The notes below the pieces were generated by a model, which saw only the letters and a program-made list of their open reading frames with translations, was not told where the DNA came from and ran no database searches. A stretch of DNA of 64,000 nucleotides, from contig CAMZMU010000027.1 in the NCBI GenBank assembly GCA_947311845.1, forward strand, positions 47,804,758 through 47,868,757, read 5' to 3'. Positions 57,417 to 64,000 of this stretch are shown here, piece by piece; within the stretch, counting starts at the first letter, position 1; each line of letters opens with the position of its first letter. A program made the position numbers and the translations under genes. The stretch is from Poa pratensis. Its lineage: Eukaryota > Streptophyta > Magnoliopsida > Poales > Poaceae.

Positions 57417-58256
57417 ATGCCCCCGAAGAAGCGCCCTGCAGCTCCCAACCCGGAAGACCATGTCGAGGAAGCTGCTCCTGCTGTCTCTACCTCTGGCACG
57501 GAAGATAGCATGCATGGTGAGTTTTACCGACTGCTGCTCGCATTGTGCACGATGCATAAGCATGTTCTGTGTTGGGTGGTTGAGTGGCTTGTGTGTTTGA
57601 TGGGCTTGGCAGATTCCGAGAAGGAAGAGGAGGAAGTTGGCGACAGCAGCAGCGAAGACGACGGTGGCAGCCATTCGTCTGACGGTGCCGACATGGACGA
57701 GTAAGTGATCAGAGTTCTTTTCTTAGACAGTTTTCTATCTAGTATGCGTGGCTCATGCAGTTAATACTAGCTGCTAGGTGCAACTCAGCCCCTCGGTTGC
57801 TGTTAGGATCAGTGCAATATCCATATCCAGAAAAGCATTTTGTTCACTGGATAAACTCTATCATCAGATTCTGGAACACATAATTTCTCAGCTTAGACCC
57901 CTCGACTGGCTAATTGAATCAAATCGACTCTCTTCTTCGGCCTGTCAAATATGAGTTTCCAGTCTTCAAGTACTCCTCAGGTGCTAATAGTCCCATTATG
58001 AACGCCTGAACGCTATATTGCAGCTACATATTTCTTTGAAAAAGTAACTAAAGTATCACAGAACACTGGTAACTGTTCTATAAAGTTTTAATCATAATCA
58101 GTAATTGATATGCCAATCGGTAATGGAAGATTTGTTTTCATGTTAGTCAATGCTAATAATTTGGTAATTTTTTGGCCATGAACTAGTTTCATCTTTTCTG
58201 TTCACAGTGAAAAATATTTGTCAGAGCAACAAGCAATAGTTGGTCGAATGGATTAA
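57417..58256 (+). CDS. Possible small acidic Ser-rich protein, three exons, 78 aa (copy D leader intron)
   Basis: Exon a (57417-57516) begins MPPKKRPAAPNPEDHVEEAA and ends before GTGAGT. Exon b (57613-57700) follows TTGGCAG and reads DSEKEEEEVGDSSSEDDGGS before GTAAGT. Exon c (58208-58256) follows TTCACAG and reads EKYLSEQQAIVGRMD and stop. Phases fit across both introns. Intron 1 is also open, giving a 95-codon unspliced frame to 57704. The product would be a basic N-terminus followed by a Glu/Asp/Ser run, the composition of a nuclear acidic protein. I recognise no family. It lies within the leader intron of copy D, so it may be a separate gene, an alternative 5' coding part, or captured exons. 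The copy in C is frameshifted. Confidence 0.45.
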
Positions 58257-59510
58257 AACCAGAGATGGTTTCTACATGTGTGCTTTCTGCTTCTTATCCT
58301 TTTTTTTTTGTTTTATCTGTCGATTTCTTAGAAAAAGAACATATGAACAACCCCTTCCATCGAATAGTGCATATATTGAACGTGTTAATATTTAAAAGCT
58401 TCCAAATCTGCACACAGAGCTAGTTGGTGTCTTCGCCATGAACGTTCTCCGCCAGCTATATTGGCCATGCATATTCGTTAAAGTGTGGGATTAGTGAGTT
58501 GTCTTCATTTGTAGGACCTTTTGTTTTTATATATGGAGGATAATCAACAAAATAGCTTTTCTCCTTTGATTTGGTTAGTCGCATGTAAACTTGCCTGATA
58601 TTCATCATCATATTTTGAATACAATTGTGACGAGAGGGAATAGAGGTGTAGGGGTATGCAATGATTGACAAGGAGGAAAGTGTGAGAAACTTGATGTTTG
58701 TCCTGACATGATAGGTAGCAAAGCTTGCTGAAGGTGAGGCATCATACTTGGAGAAGAATCTTGTTTGCCACTGCCGCAAGAATCAAATGGTGCGGCTTCG
58801 TTACCACACAGTAGGACATGTGTTGTAGTTGCTGCATGTCCTATATGATTGTCCATACTAAGATGCCACCACCCCTAGTGGTGATTGGGAACATCGTAGA
58901 GATCTGCTGGGCACGCACATGACATCGGAGTGGGACGAAATGGTGGAAGAGCGAACCATTAGCATAATGGAACTGCGAGACTGATGGGGAATGATGGGGG
59001 ACTGGAGGGTGATGATGCAGTTGTAGTGGAGTGAGTTTTGGGCAGAGAGAAGTGAGGATAGAGATTGTGTTCTCCCTGAGGAAGTTGAAGATGGAGATGC
59101 CTAGGGGGAGCAAGACAACACCATGGTGGCTGTATAGGGGGAGAGTAGAGAAAGATGGTGACGTTTGTTGCTACACGGTTAAAAACACTTGACAAATGTG
59201 TTATCAGAATAGAAGTATCACTTGTTGAATACTTATAACTAGTCTCTTCAATACATAGAACTGAGTGATACCATGTACTCCTACAATTTTATGGTTGCTC
59301 AAGTCTTGAACTTTGCATGCTAGACTTAGTGAGGCCAAGCTTTGTATAAACAAGTTATTTACAGAGTAGATTTCTCTTCTTGCTTGAATTGTTTTTTATT
59401 TAGGCTCTTTCTTGTACTGCCTGCTGGAATTGTTGACGCTTTTGTGTATTGTTCAACAGCCTAAATATTGTCTAACAATTGGTGATTTTTGGTTTGCTAG
59501 CCCATCCAAA

Positions 59511-60181
59511 GTGCACATCTTTGTCAAGAATCCCGCCGGCAGGAAAATCTGTCTCAGGGGGGTCAACTTGTCAGACACTCTTTACACCATCAAGGCAAAG
59601 ATTCAGGAGCGGTACAGCCTCGTATTTGACGGGGTGCAGCTGGAAGACAACCGTACATTGGGGGATTACGGCATCCAGCATGATTCCACACTTGACCTCC
59701 AAGAAAAGATGCAAATCTTTGTGATGGAGACGCTAGAAGGCAGGACCATCCTGTTGAGGTCGACAGCCTAGACACCATTGACAACGTGAAGGCCAAGATC
59801 GAAGACATTGAGGGCTTTCCCAAGGTCCAACAGTGCCTCATCTTTGCCAACAAGCAGCTGGAGGACGGCAAGCACACCTTGGCTGACCACAACATTTGTA
59901 AAGGGTCCACTCTTCTCCTCATCCTCCTCCCGTGCAGTTCAACTGTTGTGATGCCAATATTCCTGAAGACGCGGACAGGGAAGACCATCGCCCTTGAGGT
60001 TGGGCGCTCGGACACTGTTGACAGTGTAAAGGTGAAGATCTACGAGCAGGAAGGCATTCCCCCTAAACAGCAGCGCCTCATCTTTGCTGGCAAACAGCTG
60101 GAGGACGGCCGCACCCTGGCGGACTACAACATTCAGAGCAAGGATACCCTTCATTTGGTGTTGCGCCTTTGTGGTTGCTGA
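59511..60181 (+). pseudogene. Type-2 polyubiquitin-like gene, copy D
   Basis: Domain 1 (from GTG at 59511) is open: [20 protein letters not shown] to [10 protein letters not shown], then [14 protein letters not shown], where one missing C near 59751 shifts the frame and brings a stop at 59771. Domains 2-3 resume from 59786 to the TGA at 60181. Domain 3 ([20 protein letters not shown] ... [18 protein letters not shown]) ends LRLCGC. It lacks the ATG start at the ancestral position, as C does. Unlike C the lesion is in domain 2, so the two copies broke independently. Confidence 0.8.
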
Positions 60182-61209
60182 GATGCATGGCCCCCAAGTC
60201 TCAAACCGGCCAGGCGAGTCTCGTAACAAAATACGAACACGTATAATTAATTAGAGTCCAGTGACAATTCTAGTCACAAGCTCCACAATTTTGATTACTA
60301 AAACACACAAATTTCTTCTGGAACTGGTAAAATGACGAAAGAACAAGTTTTGGATATATTTGTGCAGTTTGGCATGCAATTCAATTCTCAGTAATGCGAC
60401 TTTAACACATCTCTCTCCTTGCTCAGAGCACGTGTTTGAATCATCATTGGCGATGCTATCTTTTTATTTTAACAAAATGTGTTCCTACATTCATGAGAAT
60501 TGCCAAGATTATTGCTAGAAAAAAGAAAATTGATTTTTTTTAGAAAAAAACATCATCTGTGAAATGTTCATCTATTTCAATGAAAAAGCCCCACCAGATA
60601 GTGAGAAAAAGCAATTTGGTTCTAATAAAAAAAACATTTTTTCAATAAAATGGTAAAATAAGTTACATAATTTTGTGAAATATGCTATGTGATCTTAATT
60701 AATATTGCGCGAGATCAATAAGATTTTTGGGGATTCAACAAAAGAAGAAAACCACGCTCCATGAAGACAAAATCTAAACTTGACCTCGTTTCTTAGTACC
60801 TCTGTTCCTAGTTAGTGGGCACGTGCGAAGCACGTCTTAATTATTGACCAATTTAAACTTAATATAAAATAATTTTATTCGGTGTGGTGAAGTTGCTCGA
60901 GTTGTATTTTCATGAAACTACATTGTGGTCAATGTTGCTTCGTAGATAATATTGTTCAAGCAGATTTGCTTTGTGTTTCGTTAATTAGAGATGCAGTCAC
61001 TTTATATCTTGGTGAAAAGCTGCCAAAAAAGGCATATTTATATTAAGGGGTACTTTGAAATGATGTTTCTACCTGAATCAATCGCGATATAAACTGAAAA
61101 TGATTGATATAGTATTATGAAACTTCTGACAGCTGGTTACTTACTGTGAATACTCAAAACTTACAACCGAATGACAACTTAAGTGAAGCAGATATCTCAC
61201 TTAAAAATT
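60182..61209. other. 3' flank of copy D
   Basis: Non-coding and shared with the copy C flank apart from a deletion of about 0.5 kb just after the stop codon. It includes the third, shorter copy of the Helitron-flanking duplication (61027-61209). Confidence 0.65.
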
Positions 61210-61783
61210 GAAATGGTCTTACATAAATATTCTGAAGTAAAATATTATCATCAATTTTTTTATTAACACAGGGAACACTTGTTACAACTACTATTGCCGA
61301 GAGGCACAAAAATCATTAAATATATTGGAATTGTCCAAAATCTTCTGATTAATCGAAATAAACACAAATCAACCAAGTAATCTGATTGACACCGGAGATT
61401 GCATAAAAGACTCTTCAGCAATAACTATACCATTAGACATTGTTGGCTGATGAACCAAGTGCAAGGACACCGGGGCTAGGCGGCTAGCAGTGCCACCCAT
61501 CATCAGCGTTGCCTGCTTAAATTTCATCCTCACTTGACCATCACAGACCAAGCTTAATTTTCAACTCTGACCGCCAAATAGTTAAGAGTTTGATGGCCAT
61601 ATTCAACAAAATAATTGTTTGTTTCAGCACGTAATTGGAGCCTGAACCCTGCTAAAAATGCATGAAATCATTGAAGCCACAATTGGGATGCAAAATTGCA
61701 AAAAAAGAAATATGACAATTCTTTCCAAGAATACTATTTTCTGAAAAGGGTTTAGATCTAACTGTTATGAATTTTGAAAAGAT
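61210..61783. other. Unassigned AT-rich DNA
   Basis: Nothing recognised on either strand. Confidence 0.5.
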
Positions 61784-62151
61784 AACTTGGAGTACTCTTT
61801 TTTTATAGAAATGGGAGCCTCGCCCCAGCTAAAGGTGAAAATCAACCTCCAGGCCGTGGTGCCATTGCGGAGGCCCTGTGGCTCTGGTGCAGTAAGCTCC
61901 CGGCGTCTCACCCAAGTGGTTCGTCCTCGGCGGTGATGCGTTCGACTGCGCCATCCTCGACAGATCGGTGGAGAAGGAGCTGGACCTGATCGCTTTTTCT
62001 TTTTCTTCTGAGGTCCTCGGTGCAAAAAGTATGCCCTATTTTGTAATTTTATTTTTCCTGCTGGGCTTATTTGTAAAATGTACTCCACCGCTGAGTAATG
62101 GAAGCTTCTAGGCCCATTTGGGCCTTCCCCTGTTAAAAAAAAACTTGGAGT
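61784..62151 (+). mobile_element. Poly(A) retroposon with 10-bp target duplication
   Basis: AACTTGGAGT occurs at 61784-61793 and 62142-62151. The 348 bp between end in a run of A on the plus strand, directly before the right copy. This is the signature of L1-type target-primed insertion. The body is GC-rich at the left and AT-rich at the right with a short 3' UTR-like end; I see no coding domain. It is a 5'-truncated LINE or a processed copy of another transcript. Confidence 0.75.
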
Positions 62152-63087
62152 GCGTCTCCCTAGTCGCTAGCAGGCTGTTGGATACACGGAGATGAGGGAG
62201 TGAGATCCAACTACGACGGAAGAGGAGAGTGTAGCGACGACGGCCGCAAGGGTCGACCGGGGCGACGCTTTGCTGCTAGTTGCGCAGTCTAGCCATGCCC
62301 TGCCGCCGGAACTGTAGAGGCAGGACGACCCCTCAGTCCGCTGACAATAACGCGGTATTCATCATGGCGCATTGACAACATCGCAAGGGCGTAGTCGCGT
62401 CACATATCAAAAGAGTAGGCATGCAAGTTGGTGATTCGCGGCGCATGGAGATCGGTTGGATTCGTTGAAAAGGATAATGGAGCATGGAGGACCAGGTCGT
62501 GCAAGGTCCGCACCATGGCCGGTCGCCACCGGGTCCTCGCACGTCCGCCGGGTCCAGGCAGCCAACCAGCACCCTTGGGACATGCCCTCCTTCCCAGCTG
62601 GCCGGTATCTTTACTATTATGTGGGAGTTCGTACGTTGGTACGTCAACTGGCAGAATTTTCTGCCATCCTTCGTCCGCTCGCACGACCGCTCGCACATGG
62701 GCCAAGGCCCAAAGAATCCATCCCTCGCGACCCGGCGACCCCCTCTCTATCGTGCGCCTCCACCCCAATCTGCTTCGATCCCTGTCGATCTAATCGCTCC
62801 GCCGCGCCCCTAAGCGCAATCGGTGGTGTCCGTGTTCCTCCTCTCCCTACTTTCTTCTTCCTGCCCCGCGCCATCCGCCGTCGGCCTGTCCGCAACCGCG
62901 CCGCCATTCTCGGCCTGTGCCTCTGCTTTCCACATCCCCGCTCCGGCGTCCCGCCTCTCATCGGCAGTGCAACGCTCCGGCCGAGGGCTGCTATTCTCCC
63001 CCACCAGGTCACTGCAAGCGCACCACGCGCCGCCGTCCTGCCCAGTCTTGGAGGAGGACGAGATGTGCCGCCGGCGCACTGGGGCGG
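62152..63087. other. GC-rich DNA upstream of the kinase remnant
   Basis: Long overlapping frames on both strands (up to 278 codons on plus, 62456-63292) are due to GC richness. I recognise no domain before 63088. Confidence 0.45.
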
Positions 63088-63385
63088 GTCTTCATACAGC
63101 TATCCGTGCTGGAGTCCGCTACCGGTGGCTTCTCCGACCACAACTGCTCCGTCGCGGCGGCTTTGGCCCCGTCTACAAGGCAAGCAGATCGCGAGCTCTG
63201 CCCTCTTGGTCGAGGAGGGAACCCGCTGCCGCGTCGAGTCGTGTAGCCTAATCAGCGACTATGGCTCCAAGCCCGTCTTCATGCAGAAGTAGCAGCAGCG
63301 TCAACGGCGTACAACATCCTCGTCGAGGCCAGGAACATCGCGAAACGGCAGCAAGGGGATCTCACCCAGCTCATCTCCTAGAAAG
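63088..63385 (+). pseudogene. Receptor-like kinase fragment
   Basis: VFIQLSVLESATGGFSDHN (63088-63144) is followed, after a one-base frame change, by LRRGGFGPVYK (to about 63179). Together they match the juxtamembrane helix and glycine-rich ATP loop of plant receptor-like kinases. Further on, VEARNIAKRQQGDLTQLIS (about 63325-63381) resembles the helix-C region of the same fold. The order is right but the frame changes and the invariant lysine region is unclear. No catalytic or activation loop is present. It is a decayed fragment. Confidence 0.55.
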
Positions 63386-64000
63386 ACGACGATGTCCAGG
63401 TGATCTCTTGTGGGGAACGTTGTTTGTAAATTGCAGTCTGAACATTGTTACTATGTCGTCAGAATGTTGTTTGTAAATTGCAGCAGGTAGAAATAAGCTG
63501 GTGCAGTGCTGATTTGAGTAATACTTTCTTCTGTAATGGTCAGCTAGGTATTATTTTAAGACAGGTAAATGTATATCAATTTGGGGTTTACTATGAACAT
63601 GTATTCTATGAGTTTATAACTGAAGTGCGTTAAAAATTGTGTGCTTGATGCTTGAAAACTAGAAGTGGTTATATTTCTTCTGATATGTATTTGAAACATT
63701 TGCAGTTGCAGTAGATTATATACAATTTATATAATTAACAAGTACGTTGCATGTATGTTCTACCACCATTTTCATTTATTTTTGCTATTTATATATTGAT
63801 ACTCCAGACATATTTAAGTTTTCTATTTGTGCTATGGATGGATTTCTAGATGAGCTTTGTCCAATTGTCTATCAAGTAACTGTAGGTATGTGCTATGGCA
63901 GGTGTGCACACTACCGATGGAGCTGATGCATGTAAGGGAGATGTTGGAGTGAGATCTCTGATTGCTGGCACTGTAACAACACTTTCACGATTAATCAAAG
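63386..64000. other. Unassigned AT-rich DNA at right edge
   Basis: A short direct repeat (GTTGTTTGTAAATTGCAG at about 63419 and 63467) is present. An acceptor-like TGGCAG precedes GTGTGCACACTACC near 63900, so an exon may begin at the edge, but this cannot be shown. Confidence 0.4.

Larger units (their letters stand above)
43590..61209. repeat. Segmental duplication unit 2 (copies B and D)
   Basis: Collinear with 22130-35849 but with about 8.5 kb of additional DNA between B and D (48016-56497). It lacks three insertions present in unit 1 (105-bp MITE, 3.1-kb mariner-ended element, 1.3-kb TIR element). It ends where similarity to the copy C flank stops after AAAAATTG near 61209. Confidence 0.85.

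Noticed and set aside
62456..63292. 278-codon plus-strand frame
   Set aside because: GC-rich and without a domain except that the kinase remnant lies in other frames; not treated as a gene.
1..64000. CRISPR arrays, rRNA, tRNA, riboswitches, bacterial operons
   Set aside because: None seen. The regularly spaced short repeats here are retrotransposon, minisatellite or intron repeats.

Overview
This window is nuclear DNA of a grass, most likely a Triticeae species (wheat, Aegilops or barley relative). The evidence is nested LTR retrotransposons, Stowaway-type ends (CTCCCTCCGT...), a plant L1 LINE, a plant Helitron, and plant gene families (DVL/RTFL peptide, GrpE, class-II glutaredoxin, receptor-like kinase). 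No bacterial, organellar or viral genome organisation is visible.

Layout. 1-10377: a young Copia element of Sirevirus type, with 2.3-kb LTRs, a gag with coiled coil and two zinc knuckles, and no recognisable pol; the 5' LTR runs off the left edge. 10378-19046: a degraded L1 LINE (ORF1, endonuclease, reverse transcriptase, zf-RVT) split by a 1.74-kb solo LTR. 19047-22130: low-copy-looking DNA with a small intact DVL/RTFL peptide gene (20125-20289), then a minus-strand chromovirus remnant. 22130-35849 and 43590-61209: two copies of one segmental unit. Each carries a LINE 3' end, a type-1 divergent polyubiquitin-like gene and a type-2 divergent polyubiquitin-like gene, named here in order A and C (first unit), B and D (second unit). 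The units were later broken by different insertions: a 105-bp MITE, a 3.1-kb Stowaway/mariner-ended element carrying a glutaredoxin exon, and a 1.3-kb TIR element in unit 1; about 8.5 kb of extra DNA, including a GrpE-like fragment and a 5.5-kb solo LTR, between B and D in unit 2. Between the units lies a Helitron with a clean 3' end and a truncated multi-exon Rep gene, flanked by a 266-bp direct duplication of host DNA. 61784-64000: a short poly(A) retroposon, then a receptor-kinase-like remnant.

Functional reading. Few genes look intact: the DVL peptide, a possible 78-residue acidic protein from three exons in the leader intron of copy D, and the downstream ubiquitin domains of copies B and C. 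The ubiquitin-like proteins are the most unusual feature: three fused ubiquitin folds, none ending in Gly-Gly, with a shared terminal LRLCGC. Each copy has its own frame or deletion lesion, so this is either a decaying gene family or one that now uses only its last two domains. Duplicate copies supply empty sites for several insertions, which makes the element boundaries unusually well supported.
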